Source of the DNA: Streptococcus mitis
GTDB taxonomy: Bacteria; Bacillota; Bacilli; Lactobacillales; Streptococcaceae
NCBI RefSeq assembly: GCF_002860865.1
Contig: NZ_PKIE01000009.1
Location: 2,501 to 51,231, forward strand
DNA length: 48,731 nucleotides
Direction of reading: 5' to 3'
A model generated the notes under the pieces. It had not been told where the DNA came from. It ran no database searches and saw nothing but the letters and a program-made list of their open reading frames with translations. Shown here in pieces: positions 25,128-34,959 of this stretch (positions within the stretch are counted from its first letter, which is position 1; each line of letters begins with the position of its first letter). Both the position numbers and the translations under genes were made by a program.

Positions 25128-26585
25128 ATGGAAGTCATTTCAAGTGTTCTAAATTGGTTTTCTAGCAATATTTTGCAGAATCCCGCATTTTTCGTAGGTT
25201 TATTGGTGTTGGTAGGATACGCACTTTTGAAAAAACCTACCCATGACGTTTTCTCAGGGTTTGTTAAAGCAACAGTAGGGTATATGTTGCTCAACGTGGG
25301 TGCGGGTGGTTTGGTTACAACCTTCCGTCCGATCTTAGCAGCCCTTAACTACAAATTCCAAATTGGTGCAGCGGTTATCGACCCTTACTTTGGACTTGCT
25401 GCAGCAAACAACAAAATTGCGGCAGAGTTTCCAGACTTTGTTGGAACTGCAACTACAGCTCTATTGATTGGTTTTGGAATAAATATCTTGCTTGTGGCTC
25501 TTCGCAAGATTACGAAGGTAAGAACCCTATTTATTACTGGTCATATCATGGTACAACAAGCTGCAACCGTATCTCTTATGGTTCTATTCTTAGTCCCACA
25601 ATTACGCAATGCTTACGGTACAGCAGCAATTGGTATCATCTGTGGACTTTACTGGGCAGTTAGTTCAAATATGACTGTTGAGGCAACTCAACGCTTGACT
25701 GGTGGTGGCGGATTTGCGATTGGTCACCAACAGCAATTTGCAATCTGGTTTGTAGATAAAGTAGCAGGACGCTTTGGTAAGAAAGAAGAAAGTTTAGACA
25801 ATCTTAAATTACCTAAGTTCCTCTCAATCTTCCACGATACAGTTGTTGCATCTGCTACCTTGATGCTCGTATTCTTCGGAGCCATTCTTTTAATCTTGGG
25901 TCCAGACATTATGTCTAATAAAGAAGTCATCACTTCAGGAACTCTATTCAATCCTGCTAAACAAGATTTCTTTATGTACATTATTCAAACAGCTTTTACC
26001 TTCTCAGTTTACTTGTTCGTTTTGATGCAAGGTGTCCGCATGTTCGTATCTGAGTTGACAAACGCCTTCCAAGGTATTTCAAACAAATTGTTGCCAGGCT
26101 CATTCCCAGCGGTTGACGTTGCAGCTTCTTATGGATTTGGTTCTCCAAACGCTGTCTTGTCAGGATTTGCCTTTGGTTTGATTGGTCAATTGATCACAAT
26201 TGTCTTGCTCATCGTCTTTAAAAATCCGATTCTTATTATTACAGGATTTGTACCAGTGTTCTTTGACAATGCAGCCATTGCGGTCTACGCTGATAAACGC
26301 GGCGGATGGAAAGCGGCTGTTATCCTATCCTTCATCTCAGGTGTTCTCCAAGTTGCTTTAGGAGCTCTCTGTGTAGCTCTTCTTGATTTAGCATCTTATG
26401 GTGGTTACCATGGAAATATCGACTTTGAATTCCCATGGCTTGGATTTGGATATATCTTCAAATACCTTGGTATTGTTGGTTATGTACTTGTGTGTCTCTT
26501 CTTGCTTGTTATTCCTCAACTTCAATTTGCCAAAGCAAAAGATAAAGAGAAATATTACAACGGTGAAGTTCAAGAAGAAGCTTAG
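25128..26585 (+). CDS. ulaA: PTS ascorbate transporter EIIC
   Basis: A 485-residue polytopic membrane protein of the ascorbate-galactitol PTS superfamily, which imports and, with UlaB/UlaC, phosphorylates L-ascorbate. About 10-11 hydrophobic helices; it has VGYMLLNVGAGGLVTTFRPIL, and VEATQRLTGGGGFAIGHQQQ typical of UlaA. ATG 25128 follows AAAAAGGAGAACAATT; an in-frame ATG 69 bp upstream would sit before the -10. First gene of ulaABCDEF. Confidence 0.95.
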   Translation: MEVISSVLNWFSSNILQNPAFFVGLLVLVGYALLKKPTHDVFSGFVKATVGYMLLNVGAGGLVTTFRPILAALNYKFQIGAAVIDPYFGLAAANNKIAAEFPDFVGTATTALLIGFGINILLVALRKITKVRTLFITGHIMVQQAATVSLMVLFLVPQLRNAYGTAAIGIICGLYWAVSSNMTVEATQRLTGGGGFAIGHQQQFAIWFVDKVAGRFGKKEESLDNLKLPKFLSIFHDTVVASATLMLVFFGAILLILGPDIMSNKEVITSGTLFNPAKQDFFMYIIQTAFTFSVYLFVLMQGVRMFVSELTNAFQGISNKLLPGSFPAVDVAASYGFGSPNAVLSGFAFGLIGQLITIVLLIVFKNPILIITGFVPVFFDNAAIAVYADKRGGWKAAVILSFISGVLQVALGALCVALLDLASYGGYHGNIDFEFPWLGFGYIFKYLGIVGYVLVCLFLLVIPQLQFAKAKDKEKYYNGEVQEEA

Positions 26586-26607
26586 TATCTAGAAAAGGAG
26601 AAATAAA

Positions 26608-26889
26608 ATGGTTAAAGTATTAGCAGCGTGCGGAAATGGAATGGGTTCATCAATGGTTATCAAGATGAAGGTTGAAAATGCTCTCCGTAAGCTTAATCAA
26701 ACAGATTTTACAGTCAATTCATGCAGTGTCGGGGAAGCTAAAGGTTTAGCAGCAGGATATGACATCGTAATCGCTTCTCTTCATTTGATCCAAGAATTGG
26801 AAGGGCGAACTAATGGGAAGTTAATTGGGCTTGACAACTTGATGGATGATAAAGAAATCACTGAAAAACTCAGTCAAGCACTACAGTAA
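26608..26889 (+). CDS. ulaB: PTS ascorbate transporter EIIB
   Basis: A 93-residue cytoplasmic phosphocarrier. The phosphorylated Cys is in the P-loop-like VLAACGNGMGSSM near residue 8. It passes phosphate from UlaC to incoming ascorbate. Starts 22 bp after ulaA with AAAAGGAGAAA. Confidence 0.95.
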   Translation: MVKVLAACGNGMGSSMVIKMKVENALRKLNQTDFTVNSCSVGEAKGLAAGYDIVIASLHLIQELEGRTNGKLIGLDNLMDDKEITEKLSQALQ

Positions 26890-26950
26890 AAGGTTGGAGG
26901 GGGCTGGACAGAAACTGAGAGTTATCGTTTCTGTCCTTCTCCCTCTTTAA
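26889..26950 (+). promoter_or_regulatory. Long intercistronic hairpin between ulaB and ulaC
   Basis: Perfect 10-bp stem GGACAGAAAC/GTTTCTGTCC (26906-26915/26927-26936), extended by GAGGG/CCCTC outside. No real U tract follows, so it looks more like an mRNA processing or stability element, or partial terminator. Confidence 0.6.
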
Positions 26951-26965
26951 ATAAAGGAGGCAGAT

Positions 26966-27451
26966 ATGAATTTAAAACAAGCTTTAATTGACAATGACTC
27001 GATCCGACTAGGTTTAGAGGCTCACGATTGGAAAGAAGCAGTCAAGGTAGCAGTAGATCCCTTGATTGAAAGTGGGGCAATTTTGCCAGAGTATTACGAT
27101 GCTATCATTGAATCGACTGAAGAGTATGGCCCTTACTATATCTTGATGCCAGGTATGGCTATGCCCCACGCTAGACCTGAAGCGGGTGTGCAAAGTGATG
27201 CCTTTTCATTGATTACCTTACAAAATCCTGTTGTATTTTCAGATGGGAAAGAGGTATCTGTTTTGTTGGCACTAGCAGCAACAAGCTCAAAAATTCACAC
27301 AAGTGTAGCCATTCCACAAATCATTGCCCTGTTTGAATTAGAAGATTCTATTTCACGTTTACAGGCTTGCCAGACTAAAGAAGATGTCTTGGCGATGATT
27401 GAAGAATCTAAGGATAGCCCTTATCTCGAGGGATTGGATTTGGAAAGTTAG
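26966..27451 (+). CDS. ulaC: PTS ascorbate transporter EIIA
   Basis: A 161-residue mannitol/fructose-type EIIA. The phospho-His is in LMPGMAMPHARPEAG, and SALITLQ-like SLITLQNPVVF plus ALAATSSKIH follow the family pattern. It accepts phosphate from HPr-P. It is separated from ulaB by the strong hairpin and has its own AAAGGAGG. Confidence 0.95.
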   Translation: MNLKQALIDNDSIRLGLEAHDWKEAVKVAVDPLIESGAILPEYYDAIIESTEEYGPYYILMPGMAMPHARPEAGVQSDAFSLITLQNPVVFSDGKEVSVLLALAATSSKIHTSVAIPQIIALFELEDSISRLQACQTKEDVLAMIEESKDSPYLEGLDLES

Positions 27452-27467
27452 AAAGAGGAATAAAGAG

Positions 27468-28133
27468 ATGACAAAAAGAATACCTAATTTACAAGTTGCA
27501 TTAGATCATTCAGACTTGCAAGGAGCGATTAAAGCAGCTGTTTCTGTTGGTCAGGAAGTAGATATTATCGAAGCTGGAACTGTTTGCTTGCTTCAAGTTG
27601 GAAGTGAACTGGTTGAAGTCTTGCGTAGCCTTTTCCCAGATAAGATTATTGTGGCAGACACAAAATGTGCTGATGCTGGTGGAACAGTTGCTAAAAATAA
27701 TGCAGTTCGTGGAGCAGACTGGATGACTTGTATCTGTTGTGCAACCATCCCTACTATGGAAGCAGCTCTAAAGGCTATCAAGACTGAACGAGGAGAACGA
27801 GGCGAAATCCAGATCGAGCTTTATGGCGATTGGACTTTTGAACAAGCTCAGCTTTGGCTAGATGCAGGTATCTCACAAGCTATTTATCACCAATCTCGTG
27901 ATGCTCTTCTTGCTGGTGAAACTTGGGGTGAAAAAGACCTTAATAAGGTTAAAAAACTCATTGACATGGGCTTCCGTGTATCTGTAACAGGTGGTCTAGA
28001 TGTAGATACTCTCAAACTCTTTGAAGGCGTTGATGTCTTTACCTTTATCGCAGGTCGTGGAATTACGGAGGCTGCGGATCCAGCAGGAGCAGCGCGTGCC
28101 TTCAAGGATGAAATCAAACGAATTTGGGGGTAA
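27468..28133 (+). CDS. ulaD: 3-keto-L-gulonate-6-phosphate decarboxylase
   Basis: A 221-residue TIM-barrel enzyme of the OMP decarboxylase suprafamily, yielding L-xylulose-5-phosphate and CO2. Motifs: LQVALDHSDL at the first strand, VADTKCADAGG (the D-x-K-x2-D catalytic set), and the phosphate-binding VTGGLD and FIAGRGITEA near the end. ATG 27468 is chosen from the conserved start (TKRIPNLQVALD) and GAAAGAGGAA upstream. Followed 3 bp later by ulaE. Confidence 0.95.
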   Translation: MTKRIPNLQVALDHSDLQGAIKAAVSVGQEVDIIEAGTVCLLQVGSELVEVLRSLFPDKIIVADTKCADAGGTVAKNNAVRGADWMTCICCATIPTMEAALKAIKTERGERGEIQIELYGDWTFEQAQLWLDAGISQAIYHQSRDALLAGETWGEKDLNKVKKLIDMGFRVSVTGGLDVDTLKLFEGVDVFTFIAGRGITEAADPAGAARAFKDEIKRIWG

Positions 28134-28136
28134 ACC

Positions 28137-29000
28137 ATGGCACGTCCAATTGGAATTTATGAAAAGGCAACCCCAACACACTTTACTTGGCTAGAACGTT
28201 TAAATTTTGCTAAGGAGTTAGGCTTTGATTTTGTCGAGATGTCTATTGATGAACGTGACCAGCGTTTAGCAAGACTGGACTGGAGCAAGGAAGAGCGCTT
28301 GGCAGTTGTCAAAGCGATTTATGAAACTGGTGTTCGTATTCCTTCTATCTGTTTTTCAGGACATCGTCGTTACCCATTGGGATCAAATGATCCAGTTCTA
28401 GAGGAAAAATCTCTGGAACTCATGAAAAAATGTATCGAATTAGCTCAGGATTTGGGAGTTCGTACGATTCAATTAGCTGGTTACGACGTTTACTATGAGG
28501 AAAAGTCACCCCAGACACGCCAACGTTTTATCAAAAATTTGAGAAAAGCCTGTGACTGGGCTGAAGAAGCTCAGGTGGTACTTGCTATTGAAATTATGGA
28601 TGATCCTTTCATCAATAGCATCGAAAAATACTTGGCTGTAGAAAAAGAGATTGACTCTCCCTACCTCTTTGTATACCCAGATATTGGTAATGTATCTGCA
28701 TGGCATAATGATGTCTACAGTGAATTTTATCTTGGGCATCATGCCATCGCAGCTCTCCATCTCAAGGATACTTATGCAGTGACAGAAAGTTCAAAGGGCC
28801 AGTTCCGAGATGTAACTTTTGGGCAAGGTTGTGTCAAATGGGAAGAAGCTTTCGATATTTTAAAACAAACCAATTATAATGGACCTTTCCTAATCGAAAT
28901 GTGGTCTGAAAATTGTGAAACTGTAGAAGAAACACGCGCAGTCATTCAAGAGGCGCAAGCTTTTCTCTACCCACTAATTAAGAAAGCAGGTTTGATGTAA
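28137..29000 (+). CDS. ulaE: L-xylulose-5-phosphate 3-epimerase (L-ribulose-5-phosphate 3-epimerase)
   Basis: A 287-residue TIM-barrel epimerase of the xylose-isomerase-like superfamily converting L-xylulose-5-P to L-ribulose-5-P. Metal-binding positions are visible in LAIEIMDD, YPDIGNVSAW, LHLKDTY and FLIEMWSEN. Starts 3 bp after ulaD and ends 1 bp before ulaF, so coupled translation is likely. Confidence 0.94.
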   Translation: MARPIGIYEKATPTHFTWLERLNFAKELGFDFVEMSIDERDQRLARLDWSKEERLAVVKAIYETGVRIPSICFSGHRRYPLGSNDPVLEEKSLELMKKCIELAQDLGVRTIQLAGYDVYYEEKSPQTRQRFIKNLRKACDWAEEAQVVLAIEIMDDPFINSIEKYLAVEKEIDSPYLFVYPDIGNVSAWHNDVYSEFYLGHHAIAALHLKDTYAVTESSKGQFRDVTFGQGCVKWEEAFDILKQTNYNGPFLIEMWSENCETVEETRAVIQEAQAFLYPLIKKAGLM

Positions 29001-29001
29001 G

Positions 29002-29709
29002 ATGAATCAAGTAATAAACGATATGCGTAAACGAGTCTGTAATGCCAATCAATCATTACCAAGACATGGACTTGTTAAATTTACCTGGGGAAATGTATCG
29101 GAAGTTAATCGCGAACTAGGTGTCATTGTTATTAAACCATCAGGCGTAGATTATGACGAATTGACACCTGAAAACATGGTGGTGACGGACTTGGATGGCC
29201 AAGTTCTAGAAGGAGATTTAAGACCATCTTCTGACCTCCCAACTCATGTGCAGTTATATAAGGCATGGCAAGAGATTGGTAGTGTGGTACACACCCATTC
29301 GACAGAAGCAGTTGGTTGGGCACAGGCTGGACGTGATATTCCTTTCTATGGAACAACCCATGCAGATTATTTCTACGGTTCAATCCCTTGCGCTCGTAGT
29401 TTGACCAAAGATGAAGTAGAAGTAGCCTATGAAAAAGATACTGGCTTGGTTATCGTAGAAGAATTTGAGCGTCGTGGTCTCAATCCTGTTGAAGTACCAG
29501 GTATTGTTGTACGCAATCACGGTCCATTCACCTGGGGAAAAAATCCAGAGAATGCTGTTTATCACTCTGTCGTACTAGAGGAAGTATCAAGGATGAATCG
29601 CTTTACAGAACAAATCAATCCAAGAGTTGAACCTGCTCCTCAGTACATTCTAGAAAAACACTACCAACGTAAGCATGGACCAAATGCTTATTACGGTCAA
29701 AAGAAATAA
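29002..29709 (+). CDS. ulaF: L-ribulose-5-phosphate 4-epimerase
   Basis: A 235-residue class II aldolase-like epimerase producing D-xylulose-5-phosphate, the end product of the ula pathway. It has LVKFTWGNVSEVNRE, IKPSGVDYDELTPENMVV, the zinc His pair in VVHTHSTEAVGWAQ, and the later NHGPFTWGK. Last gene of the operon; a terminator follows. araD is the near relative, but the context makes it ulaF. Confidence 0.94.
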   Translation: MNQVINDMRKRVCNANQSLPRHGLVKFTWGNVSEVNRELGVIVIKPSGVDYDELTPENMVVTDLDGQVLEGDLRPSSDLPTHVQLYKAWQEIGSVVHTHSTEAVGWAQAGRDIPFYGTTHADYFYGSIPCARSLTKDEVEVAYEKDTGLVIVEEFERRGLNPVEVPGIVVRNHGPFTWGKNPENAVYHSVVLEEVSRMNRFTEQINPRVEPAPQYILEKHYQRKHGPNAYYGQKK

Positions 29710-29722
29710 GAAATCGAATTGA

Positions 29723-29760
29723 AAAGAGGCTAGGACCTTTCGATCCAAGCCTCGCTTTTG
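29723..29760 (+). terminator. Terminator of ulaABCDEF
   Basis: GAGGCT/AGCCTC (29726-29731/29748-29753) with an inner GGA/TCC helix, then CTTTTG. Confidence 0.65.
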
Positions 29761-29875
29761 TAATTGTAAGTATTCGTTATTAAGAGACTACTGTTGATAA
29801 TTGAAATGCGTTAGTGAATGTGATACTATTATAAAGTTGTTTTCAAGGCAGTTGATTGATAGAGGAGTATGAAAT

Positions 29876-31549
29876 ATGGTACTGGATAAGGCAAGTTGTG
29901 ATTTGCTTCAATATTTGATGGATCAAGAAACGTCCAAAACGATTATGGCGATTTCAAAAGATTTGAAAGAGTCAAGAAGGAAAATTTATTATCACATTGA
30001 CAAAATCAATGCTGCTTTGGGTGACGAGGCGCTTCATATCATTAGTATTCCACGAATTGGTATTCACTTAACGGAAGAGCAAAGAGATGCTTGTTGTGAA
30101 CTATTATCGGAAGTAGATTCGTACGATTATATCATGAGTGCGCATGAACGTATGATGATAATGTTACTATGGATAGGTATTTCTAAAGAACGTATTACGA
30201 TTGAAAAATTGATGGAGTTAACAGAGGTGTCTAGGAATACTGTTCTCAATGATTTGAATAGTATTCGTTATCAACTAACTTTGGAACAATATCAGGTGAC
30301 CTTGCAAGTGAGCAAGTCACAGGGATACCATCTTCATGCCCACCCTCTTAATAAAATTCAGTATCTTCAATCGCTTCTATATCATATTTTTATGGAAGAA
30401 AATGCCACTTTTGTATCTATTTTAGAAGATAAGATGAAAGAGAGGTTAGATGGTGAGTGTTTGCTTTCTGTTGAAATGAACCAATTTTTTAAGGAACAGG
30501 TTCCTTTAGTTGAACAAGATTTAGGGAAGAAAATAAATCATCATGAAGTAACTTTTATGTTGCAGGTTCTACCTTATTTGCTGTTAAGCTGTCATAATGT
30601 TGAACAGTATCAAGAAAGACATCAGGATATAGAGAAAGAATTTTCTTTGATAAGAAAAAGAATAGAGTATCAGGTGTCTAAGAAATTAGGAGAACGGTTG
30701 TTTCAAAAGTTTGAAATTTCTTTGTCAGAACTTGAAGTTTCTCTTGTAGCTGTTCTTCTCCTCTCCTATCGTAAAGATTTGGATATTCATGCAGAAAGTG
30801 ATGATTTTCGGCAATTAAAACTTGCTTTAGAAGAATTTATCTGGTGTTTTGAATCACAAATCCGAATGGAGATTGAGAACAAGGATGATTTGTTAAGAAA
30901 TTTGATGATCCACTGTAAAGCCTTGTTATTTAGAAAGACTTACGGTATTTTTTCTAAAAATCCTCTAACAAAACAAATTCGATCCAAGTATGGAGAATTA
31001 TTTTTAGTCACTAGAAAATCTGCGGAAATTTTAGAAGGAGCATGGTTTATTCGGCTAACAGACGATGATATTGCCTATTTGACGATTCATATTGGAGGAT
31101 TTTTAAAGTATACACCATCGTCTCAAAAAAATATGAAAAAAGTTTATCTTGTTTGTGATGAAGGTGTTGCGGTTTCGAGACTTTTGCTGAAACAATGCAA
31201 ACTTTATTTTCCAAATGAGCAAATTGGCACTGTATTTACAACAGAACAATTTAAGAGTGTGGAAGATATTGCACAAGTTGATGTAGTGATTACTACTAAT
31301 GATGATTTGGATAGCAGATTTCCGATTTTAAGGGTTAATCCTATCCTTGAAGCAGAAGATATTTTGAAAATGCTAGACTACCTTAAACACAATATATTTC
31401 GTAATGAGAGCAAAAGTTTCAGTGAAAATCTTTCTAGTCTTATTTCGTCTTATATTGTAGACAGTAAGTTGGCTAGTAAGTTCCAAGAAGAGGTTCAAAC
31501 ACTTATAAATCAAGAAATAGTAGTTCAAGCTTTTTTGGAAGATATTTGA
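29876..31549 (+). CDS. ulaR: BglG/MtlR-type PRD transcriptional activator of the ula genes
   Basis: A 557-residue regulator. N-terminal HTH domains (about 1-70 and 90-150: ISKDLKESRRKIYYHIDKI, TEVSRNTVLNDLNSIR), two PRD domains (about 180-290 and 300-400, with conserved His in the helices), then an EIIB-like domain (KKVYLVCDEGVAVSRLLLKQC). A C-terminal EIIA domain found in many relatives is missing; the protein ends soon after the EIIB part, as in shorter members. Activity is probably set by PTS phosphorylation. Located between ulaF and ulaG, so it very likely activates both ula promoters. Its own promoter is not clear. Confidence 0.88.
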   Translation: MVLDKASCDLLQYLMDQETSKTIMAISKDLKESRRKIYYHIDKINAALGDEALHIISIPRIGIHLTEEQRDACCELLSEVDSYDYIMSAHERMMIMLLWIGISKERITIEKLMELTEVSRNTVLNDLNSIRYQLTLEQYQVTLQVSKSQGYHLHAHPLNKIQYLQSLLYHIFMEENATFVSILEDKMKERLDGECLLSVEMNQFFKEQVPLVEQDLGKKINHHEVTFMLQVLPYLLLSCHNVEQYQERHQDIEKEFSLIRKRIEYQVSKKLGERLFQKFEISLSELEVSLVAVLLLSYRKDLDIHAESDDFRQLKLALEEFIWCFESQIRMEIENKDDLLRNLMIHCKALLFRKTYGIFSKNPLTKQIRSKYGELFLVTRKSAEILEGAWFIRLTDDDIAYLTIHIGGFLKYTPSSQKNMKKVYLVCDEGVAVSRLLLKQCKLYFPNEQIGTVFTTEQFKSVEDIAQVDVVITTNDDLDSRFPILRVNPILEAEDILKMLDYLKHNIFRNESKSFSENLSSLISSYIVDSKLASKFQEEVQTLINQEIVVQAFLEDI

Positions 31550-31552
31550 AGG

Positions 31553-31597
31553 ACAGTCCAATGATGAACACAAACCTGTGTTTTTCTTGGTCTTTTT
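31553..31597. promoter_or_regulatory. ula dyad element 2 (candidate UlaR operator; also ulaR terminator-like)
   Basis: ACAGTCCAA ... TGAACA ... CTGTGT ... CTTGGTCTTTTTT, ungapped match to 25025-25069. An inner AACACA/TGTGTT stem and T tract give it terminator shape for ulaR. Confidence 0.6.
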
Positions 31598-31612
31598 TAG
31601 TGTTTTGAAGGG

Positions 31613-31621
31613 TGGTATACT
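31613..31621 (+). promoter_or_regulatory. Extended -10 (TGG TATACT) of ulaG
   Basis: TATACT (31616-31621), preceded by TGG, 26 nt after the end of CTTGG in the dyad element. Confidence 0.65.
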
Positions 31622-31660
31622 AATCTCAAAGATAACAATTATATCCAAAGGAGGCAACAT

Positions 31661-32752
31661 ATGCCAAACGTCAAAGAAATTACAAGAGAGTCATGGATTT
31701 TAGCTACTTTCCCAGAGTGGGGAACATGGTTGAACGAAGAAATCGAAGAAGAAGTCGTACCTGAAGGCAACTTTGCCATGTGGTGGCTAGGCAACTGTGG
31801 TACTTGGATTAAGACACCAGGTGGTGCTAACGTTGTCATGGACCTTTGGTCAAACCGTGGAAAATCAACCAAAAAAGTGAAAGATATGGTCCGTGGGCAC
31901 CAAATGGCAAATATGGCAGGTGTTCGTAAGTTGCAACCAAACTTGCGTGTTCAGCCAATGGTTATCGATCCATTTGCTATCAACGAACTAGACTATTACT
32001 TAGTTTCACACTTCCATAGTGATCATATCGACCCATACACAGCTGCAGCAATTCTCAACAATCCTAAGTTAGAGCATGTTAAGTTTATCGGTCCTTACCA
32101 CTGTGGACGAATCTGGGAAGGATGGGGTGTTCCAAAAGAACGTATCATCGTTGTTAAACCAGGTGACACTATCGAATTAAAAGATATGAAGATTCATGCA
32201 GTAGAATCATTTGACCGTACTTGCTTGGTAACTCTCCCAGTGAACGGTGCTGATGAGACAGGCGGTGAACTTGCTGGCTTAGCTGTTACAGATGAAGAAA
32301 TGGCTCAAAAGGCTGTTAACTATATCTTTGAAACACCAGGTGGAACCATCTATCATGGTGCAGATTCTCACTTCTCAAACTATTTTGCAAAACATGGTAA
32401 AGACTTTAAAATTGATGTTGCTTTGAATAACTATGGTGAAAATCCGGTAGGTATCCAAGATAAAATGACATCTATCGACCTTCTTCGTATGGCAGAAAAT
32501 CTGCGTACCAAAGTCATTATCCCAGTTCACTATGATATCTGGTCTAACTTCATGGCTTCTACTAATGAGATTCTAGAACTTTGGAAAATGAGAAAAGATC
32601 GCTTGCAATACGATTTCCATCCATTTATCTGGGAAGTCGGCGGTAAGTACACTTATCCTCAAGATCAACACTTAGTAGAATACCATCATCCACGTGGTTT
32701 TGATGATTGTTTTGAACAAGACTCTAACATTCAATTTAAAGCTTTGCTATAA
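31661..32752 (+). CDS. ulaG: L-ascorbate-6-phosphate lactonase
   Basis: A 363-residue metallo-beta-lactamase-fold hydrolase that opens L-ascorbate-6-phosphate to 3-keto-L-gulonate-6-phosphate, the first catabolic step. The metal motif is [11 protein letters not shown] (H-x-H-x-D-H); further ligands are in YHGADSHFS and IPVHYD. Starts after AAAGGAGG. Separately transcribed from ulaA-F but with a related promoter, so the pathway is split into two coordinately controlled units. Confidence 0.95.
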   Translation: MPNVKEITRESWILATFPEWGTWLNEEIEEEVVPEGNFAMWWLGNCGTWIKTPGGANVVMDLWSNRGKSTKKVKDMVRGHQMANMAGVRKLQPNLRVQPMVIDPFAINELDYYLVSHFHSDHIDPYTAAAILNNPKLEHVKFIGPYHCGRIWEGWGVPKERIIVVKPGDTIELKDMKIHAVESFDRTCLVTLPVNGADETGGELAGLAVTDEEMAQKAVNYIFETPGGTIYHGADSHFSNYFAKHGKDFKIDVALNNYGENPVGIQDKMTSIDLLRMAENLRTKVIIPVHYDIWSNFMASTNEILELWKMRKDRLQYDFHPFIWEVGGKYTYPQDQHLVEYHHPRGFDDCFEQDSNIQFKALL

Positions 32753-32773
32753 TATAAAAATATTCTTTGGAGG

Positions 32774-32806
32774 TTATCCGTATGTTGCATGATACGGATA
32801 ATTTTC
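32774..32806 (+). terminator. Rho-independent terminator of ulaG
   Basis: Perfect 10-bp stem TTATCCGTAT/ATACGGATAA (32774-32783/32792-32801), then TTTTC. Confidence 0.78.
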
Positions 32807-32865
32807 ATATAATAGTAAAATAGAATGTGTGATTCAATAATCACCTCAAATAGAAAGGAAATTCT

Positions 32866-34842
32866 ATGTCAAATCTATCTGTTAATGCAATCCGTTTCCT
32901 AGGTATTGACGCTATCAACAAAGCCAACTCAGGTCACCCAGGTGTGGTTATGGGAGCGGCTCCGATGGCTTACAGCCTCTTTACAAAACAACTTCGTATC
33001 AATCCAGCTCAACCAAACTGGATCAACCGCGACCGCTTTATTCTTTCAGCAGGTCATGGTTCAATGCTTCTTTATGCCCTTCTTCACCTTTCTGGTTTTG
33101 AAGATGTTAGCATGGATGAGATTAAGAGCTTCCGTCAGTGGGGTTCAAAAACACCAGGGCACCCAGAATTTGGCCATACAGCAGGGATTGATGCTACCAC
33201 AGGTCCTCTAGGTCAAGGGATTTCAACTGCCACTGGTTTTGCCCAAGCAGAACGTTTCTTGGCAGCCAAATATAACCGCGAAGGCTACAATATCTTTGAC
33301 CACTATACTTATGTTATCTGTGGAGACGGAGACTTGATGGAAGGTGTCTCAAGCGAGGCGGCTTCATACGCAGGTCTGCAAAAACTAGACAAGTTGGTTG
33401 TTCTTTATGATTCAAATGACATCAACTTGGATGGTGAGACAAAGGATTCCTTTACAGAAAGTGTTCGTGACCGTTACAATGCTTACGGTTGGCATACTGC
33501 CTTGGTAGAAGATGGAACAGACTTGGAAGCAATCCATGCTGCTATCGAAACAGCAAAAGCTTCAGGCAAACCATCTTTGATTGAAGTGAAGACTATTATT
33601 GGATACGGTTCTCCAAATAAACAAGGAACCAATGCCGTACACGGTGCCCCTCTTGGAGCAGATGAAACTGCAGCAACTCGTCAAGCTCTCGGGTGGGACT
33701 ATGAACCATTTGAAATCCCAGAACAAGTTTATGCTGATTTCAAAGAACATGTTGCAGACCGTGGTGCATCAGCTTATGAAGCATGGACAAAACTAGTCGC
33801 AGATTACAAAGAAGCTCATCCAGAACTGGCAGCAGAAGTAGAAGCCATCATCGATGGACGTGATCCAGTTGAAGTGACTCCAGCAGACTTCCCAGCTTTA
33901 GAAAATGGTTTCTCTCAAGCAACTCGTAATTCAAGCCAAGATGCCTTGAATGTTGTGGCAGCTAAGTTACCAACCTTCCTAGGTGGATCAGCTGACCTAG
34001 CTCACTCAAACATGACTTATATCAAGACTGACGGACTTCAAGACGATGCCAATCGCTTGAATCGTAACATTCAGTTTGGTGTTCGTGAATTTGCAATGGG
34101 AACGATCTTGAACGGGATGGCCCTTCACGGTGGACTTCGTGTATACGGTGGAACTTTCTTCGTCTTCTCTGACTATGTGAAGGCAGCTGTTCGCTTGTCA
34201 GCTTTGCAAGGCCTTCCTGTGACTTATGTCTTTACCCACGATTCTATTGCGGTAGGGGAAGATGGCCCAACGCACGAACCAGTTGAGCACTTAGCAGGTC
34301 TTCGTGCTATGCCAAATCTAAATGTCTTCCGTCCAGCAGATGCGCGTGAAACGCAAGCAGCTTGGTACCTTGCAGTGACAAGTGAGAAAACACCAACTGC
34401 CCTTGTCTTGACCCGTCAAAACTTGACTGTCGAAGAAGGAACAGACTTTGATAAAGTTGCAAAAGGTGCCTATGTTGTCTATGAAAATACAGTCGACTTT
34501 GATACCATCTTGATTGCGACAGGTTCAGAGGTCAATCTTGCTGTCTCAGCTGCCAAAGAATTGGCTAGTCAAGGAGCAAAAGTCCGAGTAGTCAGTATGC
34601 CATCTACAGATGTCTTTGATAAACAAGATGCAGCATACAAGGAAGAAATCCTTCCAGATGCAGTTCGCTGTCGTGTTGCAGTCGAGATGGGTGCAACTCA
34701 AAACTGGTACAAATATGTTGGTCTCGATGGTGCCGTTCTCGGTATTGATACCTTCGGAGCCTCTGCCCCAGCACCAAAAGTATTGGCAGAATATGGCTTT
34801 ACAGTTGAAAATCTTGTAAAAGTCGTTCAAAACTTGAAATAA
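32866..34842 (+). CDS. tkt: Transketolase
   Basis: A 658-residue thiamine-diphosphate enzyme of the pentose phosphate pathway. ThDP/Mg motif [13 protein letters not shown] ... DSNDINLDG in the N-terminal domain; the transketolase signature region [19 protein letters not shown] in the second domain; [20 protein letters not shown] and the C-terminal domain after residue about 530. It handles the D-xylulose-5-P produced by the ula pathway, and its place here suits that. It has a TATAAT at 32808-32813 and AAAGGAAATTCT before ATG, so it may be transcribed alone. Confidence 0.95.
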   Translation: MSNLSVNAIRFLGIDAINKANSGHPGVVMGAAPMAYSLFTKQLRINPAQPNWINRDRFILSAGHGSMLLYALLHLSGFEDVSMDEIKSFRQWGSKTPGHPEFGHTAGIDATTGPLGQGISTATGFAQAERFLAAKYNREGYNIFDHYTYVICGDGDLMEGVSSEAASYAGLQKLDKLVVLYDSNDINLDGETKDSFTESVRDRYNAYGWHTALVEDGTDLEAIHAAIETAKASGKPSLIEVKTIIGYGSPNKQGTNAVHGAPLGADETAATRQALGWDYEPFEIPEQVYADFKEHVADRGASAYEAWTKLVADYKEAHPELAAEVEAIIDGRDPVEVTPADFPALENGFSQATRNSSQDALNVVAAKLPTFLGGSADLAHSNMTYIKTDGLQDDANRLNRNIQFGVREFAMGTILNGMALHGGLRVYGGTFFVFSDYVKAAVRLSALQGLPVTYVFTHDSIAVGEDGPTHEPVEHLAGLRAMPNLNVFRPADARETQAAWYLAVTSEKTPTALVLTRQNLTVEEGTDFDKVAKGAYVVYENTVDFDTILIATGSEVNLAVSAAKELASQGAKVRVVSMPSTDVFDKQDAAYKEEILPDAVRCRVAVEMGATQNWYKYVGLDGAVLGIDTFGASAPAPKVLAEYGFTVENLVKVVQNLK

Positions 34843-34849
34843 TCCTAAA

Positions 34850-34878
34850 AATCAGGGCGTAAGCTCTGGTTTTTTCTT
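34850..34878 (+). terminator. Rho-independent terminator of tkt
   Basis: AATCAGGGC/GCTCTGGTT (34850-34858/34863-34871), loop GTAA, then T run. Confidence 0.82.
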
Positions 34879-34900
34879 ACTAGAAAAGTAAGGTACAATC

Positions 34901-34929
34901 TTGTAAAAGTAACTGAAATTTGATATAGT
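34901..34929 (+). promoter_or_regulatory. Promoter of yajC
   Basis: -35 TTGTAA (34901-34906), 17 bp ending in TGA, -10 TATAGT (34924-34929). Confidence 0.7.
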
Positions 34930-34959
34930 AGTCCTATGTAAAAGACAAAGGAGAATATA

